A DNA stretch of 64,000 nucleotides from Riptortus pedestris (taxonomy: Eukaryota; Arthropoda; Insecta; Hemiptera; Alydidae), in contig CM032228.1 of assembly GCA_019009955.1 (NCBI GenBank), positions 210,959,001-211,023,000 on the forward strand. The letters run 5' to 3'. The notes beneath the pieces are model-generated. The model saw only the letters and a program-made list of their open reading frames with translations, did not search any database and had not been told where the DNA came from. Below, piece after piece: positions 23,836-35,862 of the stretch (its first letter is position 1; every line of letters starts with the position of its first letter). The translations under genes were made by a program, and so were the position numbers.

Positions 23836-24160
23836 GTTGTCTTCACAATTTCGTGTGGTAGACTGAGTAATGATGCCGCACACCTTACACTATCATTATT
23901 AATGACAGTATCCCCTCCCGTCTACAGTAATGATGTGCCGAGATCAGAAAATCCGGATTCGCATCATTCCCCCTCGTCATTCCAACTTTGTCGACGTTAC
24001 ACGATCAGTATTAATGTCATTCTGATAAAGTAATGTCATTATTAATGACCGTGTAAGGGCCGCTTTACTTTGGAAAAAATTGAGAAAATATGGCGAAATG
24101 AGTTCATATTCTAGTACGTAGGAAATCTGCTTAGTTAACACAGAAATCTCTTGACAACGT

Positions 24161-24790
24161 CAAAATAAAATAACCTCGCACCTCTGTATACTCCGTCATA
24201 TTTGATCTGAGGCTAAATGATTTTTAAGTGGTGTGGCTGGAAAGATTGGAGATCAGTGCTGAAATGGGTATGCTTGGGATTCCAGAATAATTAATTTAAA
24301 ACAAGCCCCAGGACCGGTTGTTTCGTCATCTCGGCAAGAAATTCCAAAAGAGGAAGTCGCTCACTGGCCAACCTCTCTTCCATTCATTATTTCAGCCCCC
24401 TTCTTTCTTCCCTCTTCATCACTCAGTGTCTCTCCGGGCTGTTGGCCGTAATTAAATAAAGTATTCAAACTTTAACTTTACCCAAATTATTCCTTCTATG
24501 TCCTAATGTTCCTGTGAGCTGTTGGGCCTTTTTATTATTTCTGTTTTCCCAAATTCTTTTCTCAAAGTGAAATGCCTGGTATTCATAAATTATGTCTGTG
24601 GACTGTTGACAGATTACTGGTGTCAGTTTATAAGTTAAATTTTAGTTATACTCCCCCTTCGGTTTTGACCTGTAAAAAAATAAGAGAAGCAAAAATGAGC
24701 TTGCAAGTGCTGCGTAAACTTAGCTATTTCCCGACTTCCTAAACATGAGATGTTTATTCAGAAATATTTAAGGATCAGGAATTATCGTTC

Positions 24791-24857
<67 letters not shown>

Positions 24858-25220
24858 TACATACATATATATTCCCTTGTCTGATAAAAACTATACGTCT
24901 TACTTATGCTTGAAATAAGATGGTTCGCGATTTACTTATTGGTTTATTACTTTTGTGAAATGTGCAGCAGTGGGGTATAGTGAAGGCTAAAAACTTAAAA
25001 ATGCAATACTCTTCGTCAATACCTGAATTAGGAAAAAAAATGCGTTGAACTACAATTGTATAAAATTAAATTTTTAATAATATTGGTTATATAACATATT
25101 CCGATTCGAAGCATATTTGAAGTAATTTCTTATGAATACACACACCCTCAATAGCTCATTTCAAATATTAACATTTGGTTTGGAAGTTCTTACTTGATCT
25201 CACAAGTAACGTGCGTACAT
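24161..25220. other. No gene; HINE scrap and (CA)n
   Basis: 24699-24730 reads GTGCTGCGTAAACTTAGCTA then TTTCCC, a reversed HINE 3' end. A (TA)(CA)n(TA) microsatellite spans about 24799-24872. The remainder is unassigned. Confidence 0.5.
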
Positions 25221-25418
25221 TTCAGCTGATTCCCCTCCAGGGAAATCAGCTTTTGAGGTCGTATACATGACGTGATTTTTGAAAAATTTCCTCAAATGTC
25301 TATCGACCCCACCCAGGGGAAGCGACGATAAGGTCCGTCCGTCCGTACGACCGCGCGCGTCCGTCCGTCCGTGTGAGTGTGTGTGTGTGTGTGAGTGAGT
25401 GCGTGCGTGTGAGTGAGG

Positions 25419-25490
<72 letters not shown>

Positions 25491-25969
25491 GGTGTATATT
25501 TGTTTGCTAACGCTCTATCCGTCGAAATGTTTGTTTGATCATTACCAAACTCGATATTTAATTCTTTTATGTAAAAAGAAAGATCAAGTTCGTTAATGGC
25601 TTAAATACACCAGTGGAACCGTGGTTTAGTGAGGGCATTTCTAAAATTCTTAATATCTCAGTTATTGTATGTCGGATCATAAAATTGTATAGAAACAATC
25701 TTATTGCAAATATTCTATATACGTGGTTGTGTACATTTTTTCACTATCTTGATTATTAACAGAGATATTTCCATTTTTAATTTTCGGTCTTCAGTAAACC
25801 TCCACTCCAACTCATTTTATATTAACAATAAGCAGTTATATTATATAGCACTTTATTCGATGTTTAAATGCAAAATATTGTTCTCTCTAAACTTTTAAGT
25901 TTTTAGATAAATGCAAATACTTGAGGCACATGGGAAATCTGCTTAGTTAATGAAGCCGGACGGACTTTT
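25221..25969 (+). mobile_element. HINE with an expanded (GT)n core
   Basis: The 5' end is TTCAGCTGATTCCCCTCCAG then GGAAATCAGCTTTTGAGGTC. Instead of the (TA)n found in other copies, the core is GTCC repeats followed by about 120 bp of (GT)n with interruptions (25321-25492). Internal blocks (GTTTGATCATTACCAAACTC, TTATGTAAAAAGAAAGATCA) follow, and the 3' end is GGGAAATCTGCTTAGTTAAT with a decayed hairpin and CGGACGGACTTTT. It abuts an open reading frame on the - strand at its right end. Confidence 0.7.
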
Positions 25970-26160
25970 GTATTTGTTTCTTGGAACATTGAATAAATAC
26001 AGTTTGTAATGTTTGTATTTTGGAGTAGCTAATTCCGCATCCTCCCCCGTCTCATGACAGCTAATCTCACTTTTTTTCGACATCACTCCATTTATTGATC
26101 TGTCATCTACATTAACTGTGTGTGTAAAGCTCTCTGGATCCACAGGATTTGAAACATTTT
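25970..26160 (-). pseudogene. Unidentified ORF truncated by the HINE 3' end
   Basis: On the - strand an open frame (about 26155 down to 25970) reads PVDPESFTHTVNVDDRSING, VMSKKSEISCHETGEDAELA and PKYKHYKLYLFNVPRNKYK, then enters the HINE (SPSGF). Composition is protein-like, with acidic and lysine-rich parts, but I recognise no family. As with the hAT and MADF cases, the host frame ends in a lysine codon at the HINE junction. It may be a piece of another transposon gene. No continuation was confirmed on the other side. Confidence 0.3.
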
Positions 26161-26217
26161 ACATTTAATATTAATTTTGTTTTAAAAATAATTCATTTTA
26201 AATACATATATTCTTTT

Positions 26218-26234
26218 TGTTTTTTCAGGTGAGT
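26218..26234 (+). promoter_or_regulatory. Candidate recursive splice (ratchet) site
   Basis: TTTTTTCAG directly followed by GTGAGT, a zero-length acceptor-donor pair (AG at 26227-26228, GT at 26229-26230) after a T-rich tract. It is on the same strand as the candidate exon at 11498. About 50 bp downstream is similar to the site at 55492, so it may belong to a repeat. Confidence 0.3.
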
Positions 26235-27120
26235 GTTTTTCCCATCTGATGTTTTTCAATTTTATGTGAGTATATGCCTCATTATATTTCATTTATTGCC
26301 GTAAATCGTATATTTATTACGATTACATTGATTCATATAGCATAGTTATATTGAATTATAGGAATATTTGTGTTCAGAATATAAGGCTTCATTCGCTACT
26401 GTTCTTATCCTTGAGTCGTGTTATAAATTTGTCAACGCTTCCTATATTATATACAATCTTCATACTTTTTGTCATTCGACAGAAGTAGCTCTACAACCTC
26501 TCCTCTTAACTTCTTTACATGTACCCTAGGTAGGTCTAAATTAAAATATAGACGAGTTTGGACATTTATACATTTCATCCACATAAAATATGTAATTGAT
26601 TTTAATTGTTAAACCAATTAAGAGTTAATAATAGTTTTGTATTTTAATAAATTAATTTATTAATTTTTCTATTGTTGAAATCCAATTAATTGTTCATGCT
26701 TTTAACATAATGTTATCTTAATATGATTTTACTGCGCTTTGTGAATATTTTAAATGTTAATGCGAATGTTTTAAATTATGCCGTTTTAAACCCGTTCCTT
26801 GAACATGTACATTTTTTGTTCGTAACTGTGGATAACACTGTTGTTAGACTTTCAAGTGGAGGTACTAACGTTTCCTTATGCCCTGTTGTCCAGGCTACAA
26901 TGCTATAAAATGCTGTCCCTTTTTATCTTTCTAAACCACACTCAGGATCGGATTTCAGCGAACTTAATCTTTACTATTACATGAAACTTTTAATTATTTG
27001 CAATATTTGCACAGATTAATGGAATTATACAATCAAGATCGTTGGTATTTGTCTACCAGAGATTATATTTACTTTTATTTATCAAGTGTGCTTACATTTA
27101 ACGCAAATTAAATATGGGGG
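26235..27120. other. No gene recognised
   Basis: AT-rich sequence with no assignable feature. Confidence 0.4.
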
Positions 27121-27123
27121 TAT

Positions 27124-27126
<3 letters not shown>

Positions 27127-27178
<52 letters not shown>

Positions 27179-27890
27179 GTAACCTCTGTCTGTACATTGA
27201 TTTTTTTTTCAAAATTTCACGATAACTTTTCGTTTCACATGCCATAAACACCATAACTGCATTTTGTTTCTTTGGTGTGTGTTTGTTTGTTACATTTTCA
27301 CGCATAAACGGCTGAACCGAATTTTGTGAAACTTGGTATATATATTACTACTAACCCAAGTTAGACTTTGGACTATATTAATTTTCTCTATGACGAACAG
27401 GAGTGGGGGTTATAAGGGAGGCCTGAAATTAAAAATAGCGATATTTCGTTTCCTATTGGTTTTTCGGCAAATATGCACATAACAATAGTTGTTTATTTTG
27501 TTATTTAGAGTAACTTTTGTTATATACACTTTCGTCTTATACTGAAGTGTAAATGCGTTATAAGCTAAAAATTATAGCGGGAGTCAACAGTATGTTTTGG
27601 CAGAAAAGACTCTACCGAGCTAAATAAAACTCGGTATGTGTATTAGCACTGACGTCTTAATTATCATAAGCAATACCAACATTTCTTGGGACAGGCAGGA
27701 GTGGGGGTTGTAAGGGAGGCCTGAAATTAAAAATAGCGATATTTTGTTTTCTACTGGGTTTCTGCAAATATGCACATGACAAAAGTTGTTTATTTGGTTA
27801 TTTAAAGTAACATTTGTTGTATTCACTTTTGCTGTATAACAATGTATAAACGAGATATACACCAAAAACTAAAGCGGAAGCCAAACTTTG
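27127..27890 (+). mobile_element. Helitron 5'-end fragment (same family as 53515-55439)
   Basis: A (TA)n run (27127-27172) leads into AAAATTGTAACCTCTGTCTG, then CACGATAACTTTTCGTTTCA and CGCATAAACGGCTGAACCGA, the same order as the 5' end of the complete Helitron read on the - strand. Two internal tandem units are present, with the marker GAGTGGGGGTT at 27401 and 27699 (298 bp apart). Homology stops near 27890 and no 3' hairpin follows, so the copy is truncated. Confidence 0.8.
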
Positions 27891-28170
27891 TTTAATCATT
27901 ACAAAACTCGATATTTAAATGTGTGATATAAGATTACAGACTAAGTTTATAGCCGAAATAAAATAGAATGAATGGGGATTTAAACCGAGGCGTCAGACAC
28001 TATCGCAAATTAATTTGAAAATGTCATATATACAGATCCTTGTTGATGAAGTGTTTTCTACTATTATTGTTTCATTTTTCTCTATGCTGAATGTTGACAG
28101 ACTACTTTTGTGTTATGAGCCTTTAGTAAACCCCCTCTCATTTTGTGGTTTTTACTTCCTTAAGTGAAGT
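27886..28170 (+). mobile_element. Degenerate HINE-like internal fragment
   Basis: GTTTAATCATTACAAAACTC then GATATTTAAATGTGTGATAT matches the HINE internal block GTTTGATCGTTACCAAACTC GATATTTAGTCG. Further on, GAGCCTTTAGTAAACCCCCT matches the longer HINE copies at 6318 and 25793. No termini. Confidence 0.45.
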
Positions 28171-28735
28171 AATGGAAGTTTTGTAATCTCTAAAACTCGG
28201 TGTATTTGAGACTATTCTCATACTGCCCTGTTTAGGCATGGACGTCTTTATGCGCTTCGATTATCCTTTGAATGATGAAATTTGATTTTAGGACTTTTGT
28301 ACCGTCTAGTTGTGTTCCTCCTCTTTTGATTTAAATCAGGGGGAGGGAGGTTTATGGGGTGGGCCAGAAATAAAAAGAATGCATATTGGTACCTACTTGA
28401 TACCACAAATGTGTAGGAAATCTTTTACATTATCACGTAAAAATCTATAAATTATGTTATATTACATATTTTTAATCTAATGCATTGGATCGTAGATACC
28501 GTTGTATAACTTTCAAATGAATTCATTTTGACTTAAATGCAGCATTTTGTTTATTTCATTTAGTAGGAGTAAAATGAATTCTTGGCTTGCCAACATCATA
28601 TTTTTACATTTAGCTATTGTGTGATTGAACCTCACATGCTTAAATGTCTAGGCAAAATTACGTAGGGCTGTAAGAACTAACTAAGATAATGCTCTGCTCT
28701 GAAGTCATCTGGGTCATTCCAGCAGGTGAGAAATA
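28171..28735. other. No gene; possible Helitron-unit scrap
   Basis: 28340-28385 (GGGAGGTTTATGGGGTGGGC then CAGAAATAAAAA) faintly resembles the Helitron tandem unit. Otherwise unassigned. Confidence 0.35.
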
Positions 28736-28736
28736 A

Positions 28737-29366
28737 AAGTCCGTCACGCAGGGGCTGCGTAAACTAAGCAGATTTCCCACGTGAAGTTTTACAGTAGAGA
28801 AATCTGCCCAATAACAACTGTCGTAGTAAGGGATCTCTAAACTTATTCACGAGGGACGAACAGTTACGGAAACGGCCACCAGAGCTCTCGGCGGAAACTA
28901 CCAAACAGCCGACTCCTGCCGACCACACACAGAATACAAATGCAAATATCTCGGTTAATATTCAAGATACAGAATAAATGTATAGAACAATATTTATAGT
29001 AAATTTAATTTGCAATAAGATTGATTCTTTTTACATTTTTTTGATCTGACGCATAATAACGGAGATATTATGAATTTTCAAAAATCCTTCCCTCTACACC
29101 CCCCCCCCTCCCACTGCTCCGATTTCAGCCATTAACGAACTTGATCTTCCTTTTTACATAAAACGATTACATTCCGAGTTTGGTATTGATCAAATAAAAA
29201 TTGCGACCGCTAGAGCGTTAACAAACAAATATATATATATTATATTGAACGGACCTCATTTTCGTCATCTCTTGGGTAGGATCGATGGACATTTGAAGAA
29301 ATTTTTCGAAACTCGCGTCATGAGTACGACCTCAATAGCTGATTTCCCTTAAGGGAAATCTGCTAA
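28737..29366 (-). mobile_element. HINE, full length, 630 bp
   Basis: On the + strand it starts AAGTCCGTCACGCAGGGGCT then GCGTAAACTAAGCAGATTTC, i.e. the reverse complement of the 3' hairpin and subterminal repeat. It ends TGATTTCCCTTAAGGGAAAT CTGCTAA, the 5' palindrome. The core microsatellite is short here (TATATATATAT at about 29231-29242). Both ends are intact, making this and 42109-42686 the best reference copies. Confidence 0.75.
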
Positions 29367-29733
29367 TAATCTTAGCTTGTATCTTCTGTGTATCATTGCA
29401 TTGTTATATGGAAGGCGAATAATTAGATCTAAAGTTGAATATTAATTGTACATATGTTTGAGTCTTGTTAATCATTTTATTAGATCCCTCCCTCCCCCCT
29501 TCAGTGGATATAGGGTTTAATTAATCTTGTTTGATTATATTGGCGTTTACATGGGCGAAATACAAGCAGTTGATTCCCTTTGATGTACTTGTAATCCGGT
29601 TATTAAGCCCTATATCCCTCCATCACTCTAGTTCCATAGTGATTAATTCCATTATAATCAGATTGCTATGGTAAATGGTAGCCTTTGCATTTTACACTTT
29701 GAAACGGGATGTAAAGTCTTTTATTATTACCCG

Positions 29734-29817
29734 ACGAGGACCACTTAATTACAATATTTATGGTTTTCTGTGAGTACGAGGACCACTTAATTACAATATT
29801 TATGGTTTTCTGTGAGT
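29734..29817 (+). repeat. Perfect 42-bp tandem duplication
   Basis: ACGAGGACCACTTAATTACA ... TTTTCTGTGAGT occurs twice head to tail (29734-29775 and 29776-29817) without a mismatch by eye. A recent local duplication with no evident function. Confidence 0.9.
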
Positions 29818-32800
29818 CTATAAACTTTATGTATGTCTCTTTAAATTTAAATGTATTTAAACTCTTTGTGAGGTATTATTGATTGTTTTTTTTTTAATGT
29901 TTCTGAATTGTACTTTTTTGTGACATTTTAGTAAAAAGGAAAACTTATTCAAACCAGATTTAGGATACTCATATTACTTTTGAACTATTAGAAGCAAATT
30001 TACAAAATATATTTGTCGTTTTGGTTTTCTATGAGAGATTCCGAATTATAAATTAAAACCATACCTTAGCCAAAGCGGAGAATTTTTTGATTGGAGATGA
30101 TTCCTTCTGACAGACATCAATAAGAGATATTGTTATTTAGTGAGTGATTCAAGATACCTACGTAATACAACACATGCTAGACAATTCTGGCAAATGTAGA
30201 TCTTTATTTGCTTCAGTTGCATAAAACTTTAGTAAAAATAGTTATATAAACAAAATTATTTCAAGAGAGAGTCCTGGGTGATCTTTAAACACTTCTGATT
30301 AAATTGATTTCAAAGTAATTCAATAATAATAAAGAGTATTCACATGGTCATGTATAATGTGTTGAGCGGTAGTACCTTTTTTATTATTAACCTCACACTG
30401 TTTGCACGCACGAACGCGCAGACACACACACTCACACGTGTATCTATTTATGTATAATAAACACACATAATTATGGAGAAACAAGGAACTTGGAAACATT
30501 ATGAATAATCATTCATTTTTACAAATCCATTATAAAAATGGAACTAAGAATGTTGCAATAGATTTTAAGAATATTTGCTATAAAATAGTAATATGTGCTC
30601 CCTTTACTGTCACAACTAATTAATGAAATAATTTTACATGAAAGGATTGTTCGCCGTGAGAAGATCTGAAGTTAAATTTGTATATTCTCAAAAATTATTG
30701 AAGGGAATGGGGTGGACTTGGTTATTTTATTTTTAACTGATCTGATTTATAAAATAAACACTTCTTTGTGATATTCTATTTTGTATCATTAAGATTAAGG
30801 GCGAATCATAATCGAATGAAAGCATGCAATGAGTATGTAGTTTAAGGTCATTTAAGTATTATTATTATTCTGCATTCAGTTAGCTGTATATAATGTTTTC
30901 CAAGGTTATACTTTTTACATTCTTTTTGCACGTTTTATTTATGTAGAATCTAATGACCTCGAGTAGCTACTCGTCTTATAAATATTCGGATGCCGATTAT
31001 TCGACACCTCTAACTAGACGCCCGAGTAATGTATACTTGGTTCAGTTGCTGTGGTTGGCCATATTTTGATTCTTCCTACTAATATGAACTGTTAGGCTTA
31101 AATTTCATTAATATAAATTCAACTCAATTAATATTAAAACAAAATAAAAAATATTTAGTCTGTTAAAGTACCGAATCCTCTTCGTCTGATCGCCTACCAA
31201 CGCACTAGTCCCACGCCTTGAGCTGGAGAAGGTGCGGCTTTTTTGTCCATGAGGCGTATTTAAATTATATAACTGTTATTCAATAGTCTGTTCCTGTTCA
31301 GGTCATTATGTCTTAATTAATTACCCCTTAATATAAACGAAAATGGTTCAGCTATGCATTTGGTCTAGAAAATATTGTTGCGCTCCTATAGCAGTAAATA
31401 TTTCGAGTTAATTAATTTTCTAATTCCTCTAGCTACGGTATTTCATTTGTTTTCCTTATATCGAGTACCTTGTTATATTAATTTTGTAATGCTTATATTT
31501 AATGTTTTAGTGTGCTCCAGCAAAGCTATATTCAGAAGCTAAGTGCACATATTTTATTTTTATGGTGGGCACGCTTTAGAATTCAATTCAAGTTGACATC
31601 AGTCACGTAATTTGACATATGTCCATTTTAAGCACGAAGTCACGTTTTTATTGTGTAATTTTTCCTTTAGTTGGCCATTTTGAACGTGTATAGAATTATA
31701 ATTGTAGCTCGGGTGTTATGCCGATTTTTATCTTATTCTAACTCTAATTCTTTTGTTACTGATCTGTCAAGGTTTCTGACAGCTATTTGTCACCACTAGT
31801 TTTCATTTGGGCGTTAATATTCTTTTACAACAAATATGCTAGTCATGTGTATCTACAGGTTTAATGTATTTCTAGGCACTATAGGACTGTGTAACTTATT
31901 TGGGTGAGTCTGTCTCCTAAGTAACTCTCAGTCACGTCCTGAAATCGAATCCACGACTTAACTTCAAGAAGTCTCAGGGACAAAGATACCTCTCCCTATC
32001 TGTTATAGTCCCAGCTTTCTAAAGTTTAAGTTGGAAGGGTTGTATATAGTTAATTGAGAACTAAAACTATTTGTTATTAGGAATTAATTACTTTTGTTAG
32101 TTAACTTTTTGTTGGAAGTGCATAATTAGTTCATAGCTTTCTAGTATAATCAGTGATTAGGAACAAACTTATTTTACTCTAGATGTGCTTCTTATACTTA
32201 GCTTGTTCTAGATCATGAACTAGTACAAATGTTTGCAAAATTATTAACCTAATATAAAATTAAATTAAATAATAACTTTCCTTACACTTAAGGTAAATAA
32301 ATAATACCTTTTTCTTAATAATTACTCTTTAAGTTATGTTGTTTTATAGGTTAATGACATTGATAAAATTGCATAAGAAAAATTCTTTGTCAAATAAAAT
32401 CCGAAAAATCAGAGAAAATTTAAACTATGACTGGATTATCAATCAAAGAGCTTGTTTCTTGATAAACTTAATTTTTCCATTGAATTCTGTAATGTGTCAG
32501 TCTGCGTCATATTGTTTAAGAGCTTAGCTAGCCGACTTTTGTTTCCATGTGGTCTGGGGCGAGTTATTAACATGTGCAATTGTCAGTATGGTTTTTAATC
32601 TGATTGTTATTCAGAAAAATACTTAGTCCATTATTATTATTAAACTTTTGCTGAGCGTGTTTAACGCCTCCTAGGCGATAGTGTTTCACACTTTCCATTT
32701 ATGATTTGACCTCTTGGCAACTTATTTCCGTGATAATCTACCCTTCCCCTTTGTGAAATTCCATCAACGCGACCTATTATCCTGAGTCTTATCATTCCAT

Positions 32801-35800
32801 GTATTTGATTAACTGTCAACTATTTAGACTAGTGATAGTAATATGTACTTAATTAGATATTCCACTTTGTAGGAGTATGACAATATTTATTTTCAGAGAC
32901 TACCGTTATCCAAACGCCCCAGTATTTGTGGAGTAATCATTCATTTCCTATATGCTCTATTATCAGTGAGTGCGATATGAGCTTGGATTCATTTTTTATT
33001 TGATCTCACCCTAACTGCTGTCCATTGCTCCAACCCCACCCCCTCCCATTTACATCATCAGATACATTTTTCTATGTTATGCATTGCTTTTTTCTTATGA
33101 ATAAATAAACCTTAATTTAGAAAGTCTATATTGTGTTGGTGTTCATGTATTGCTCGAAAAATATAATTCTTTTAAAGGGCATGTTTTGGAGGCGGTTATG
33201 CCACAGATTATAATAGAGTATTTACGAACATTTTCGCACTTGAGAATGTGTCTTCCTCTTTCTTTTTTTTTTCTTTTTGTTGACTTATCTTTGTATTTAT
33301 TATTGGAAGCGTAAGTTGTACAATGCAAAGATTCGTTGAAATAAAACGTCCTCGTTTGATTATTTATATGATAATACTTTCGGCAGCTCATGCTGTTATA
33401 TTTTGGAGTTAATTTATTTCGTTTTACTATGTACTTTTTCCTTTATAGGTGTCATAGGCCTCAAATCTGCTTAAGCTGCTTAAAGTACTAGCCCTAATAA
33501 ATAATCTTGTGCCAATGAAGACTTTTAGTTTAACTTTTCTTCGGGGTCCTTCTGTTAAGTTCTATTTAATGTCTAGAATTGTGTGGGCCACTAAATAAAA
33601 TGGATGAATAAATAATACTTATATAGTCTGTGGATGCCAATTTAAGTATTGTAAATTCTTGGAATAGCATACTTTCTCATAAGTACTCTGTTTATTGGCA
33701 ATAAGTAAAAACGAGGTACTTTACCGGTGGGAATTCTTGTTTTGTAGCAGGCTCGTGAAAGTGGGCCGTTTAGTGATCATGGAAACTTTTTCGCTTCCAA
33801 TTATGGTTGGTCCAAGATTTCAGTTTATTGCTAGTTTTTTACTCCTTAATCAAAACAAGGACTTTATCTGATGTTCATCCTACAACTCCCGTTCATCTAG
33901 TTTTGCCCTTAAAAGATCATTAGTAATCTTTCAGTTTCACTTATTATTGCTGTTTCCTAAGATAAATATTTAATAGATTAGACTAATCATACTTGTATCC
34001 CTCACTTTAAAATTAAAAGTTTACTTGGCTAAGAAAATATATCTGTTTGGGGATGTACACAACTTAACATATTTCTACTAGTGGTTAAAAAATAGTACCC
34101 TCTCATGGAATAATTCTGGTAGGATTATGCTCTGGTGCTAGTGAGGATTTCAATATGGAATTCCCTGTGATGAAGAGGGAAATTCCCCGAAGGACAATTA
34201 CTGAGCTAAACCTTTCCGTTGTAAGGAAAATGTGTGATGACAGGTACAAGACTCCCAGGAAACAGCTATAGGATACGTTTTGGCTAATCACTTCAGAAAT
34301 TAATGACAATCTCCTTCTCAGTTAGCACGTGAAAGAGCTTTCTTTCCATTGTGTGCCATCTAAACTGACTAAACAGCAGGCGAGAGATGAAAATATTGGG
34401 TTATGGACAAACCCAAGGCGTCTATCTGGAAAACATTCTGACTTTATTAGTAAAACTGTGGATTGAGGAGTTTTGGTTCTCTCGAAAACGTGTACGCTGC
34501 TTAGTATTACTCTGAATAGCGCCTGTTAAGAACCTATGGCCAAATCGACACAGTCCTTGCCTTGCATCATTGCAACCCTCCTGCACACCATATGAGCCCA
34601 ATGTTCCAAGGCTATTGTCTGAAATTTCTTAAGCAATCTCTTTATACTCCCGTCCTTGCTGCCCACGATTCCCGTTCTTGCAAGTATGCTTATGCAGATC
34701 GGTCTGCTTTACGAATACTTATTTTCGTCTTTCTATTTTATTGTGGCTGTTTCTTTACAAATTAAGCCTAGGCACTGGCCAGCTGTTTATTGTTAAAGAC
34801 AATACCTCAGTAATATGTCAGAAAATTTACTGATATACAGAAAATTGATTTTAATATTGTATACGCAGGCATGTCCTACGTCCTACAAAAATTGAAGTTT
34901 GACCAATCCATTGCTTTATGTCAAAGACACTACTTATGTAAAAACTATTAAAATCTTGATGAATTGGCTGGCATTGAAGTATTACGCAATAAGCTGCTGT
35001 TTTGTTAGTTTTGGGCTAAAGACTTCAGTGGTCGCCATTCGCGAACGTGTAGCTGTTTTAGCATCTTGCCTTATTAAGAGGGTTTGCTTATGAAGAATCA
35101 AGGTCGTTCTGAATATGCACATCCCATAAGGTCTTACAGAAGAAACATTCAACACCTAAAAATGTTAAAAATGACCGATGTTTTTGGTCCAAAACTAATA
35201 AATCAGCAGCTTATTGCTTCTTAACAGAGCATTCATTGTGTACAAAGACATCATAAGGGATTTCTTTTTTTTCTTAAAAATAATATTCTTCTATTCTATT
35301 TTTTAAATCATTTTTTTTATTGATTCGATATTTTCATTTTTCACACCCGCCCTCATACATATATTAAAATTTATTTATATATTAATGGTGGGGGGGGGGC
35401 AGGAATTGTCTACAAAATAATTGTATTTTCATTTCTGAAGTCTAAAGTAGTTTGGCTACAAGCTATTTAATTGGCATTTTAGCATATTTCTCTTGCAAGA
35501 TCCTTTTCATGTTCGAATTTGTCAATGTCAACGGACAGTCTGGTAAGGAGGGTTTTGAATGAGGGCTATAGTGTCTAGAGATTAAGGGAAGTTAGTTGCA
35601 AATCGGTTACAGTTTGAGGGCGAAGGCAGAGTGAGGTGTGGGGTGTTATCTCTCTTTTCACGCATCGCTTCACCGTAATTCCTCCATTCCCACACCCATT
35701 AGTCCTTCTTATGCCCTAACTCCTTCCACTAATTATACCTCTTCTTCCTCTTCCCCTTCCGCCCTCTCTCGGCGGTTATCTCATCTTCACTGTTATGACT

Positions 35801-35862
35801 GTCGCATTTTGGACTTCCGGCCTGTTATGACTCTCCCTAATAAGTAGATGGCTTAGATATTT

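Larger units (their letters stand above)
22572..24064. mobile_element. PIF/Harbinger transposon with identical 35-bp TIRs, internally deleted
   Basis: Left end 22572-22606 and right end 24030-24064 are perfect 35-bp inverted repeats (outer part AGCGGCCCTTACACGGTC), flanked on both sides by TTA (22569-22571 and 24065-24067), the 3-bp target duplication expected for PIF/Harbinger. Inside are a transposase N-terminal ORF on the + strand and a MADF-domain gene on the - strand, the usual two-gene set. Most of the transposase is missing. TIR-like subterminal motifs (TTACAC..TCATT..TAATGAC) recur near 22664, 23884 and 23999. HINE sequence is inserted at 22741-22781 and 23075-23602. Confidence 0.9.
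22128..24160 (+). mobile_element. Old HINE copy interrupted by a Harbinger element
   Basis: The left part, 22128-22571, starts CAGATTTCCCATAAGGGCAA and keeps diverged internal blocks (TTGATCAATACCAACTCGAT, then GGGGAAGGGGGTGATTTAGA). The right part, at about 24068-24160, has GGAAATCTGCTTAGTTAACA, the subterminal 3' motif. Between them lies a complete PIF/Harbinger element with its own target duplication. The simplest order of events is HINE first, then Harbinger into it. The 3' hairpin has decayed. Confidence 0.55.

Noticed and set aside
34104..34490. Protein-like stretches on the + strand (for example KREIPRRTITELNLSVVRK)
   Set aside because: Several stops in one frame, and no family recognised. 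It could be an old pseudogene, but the evidence is too thin for a call.
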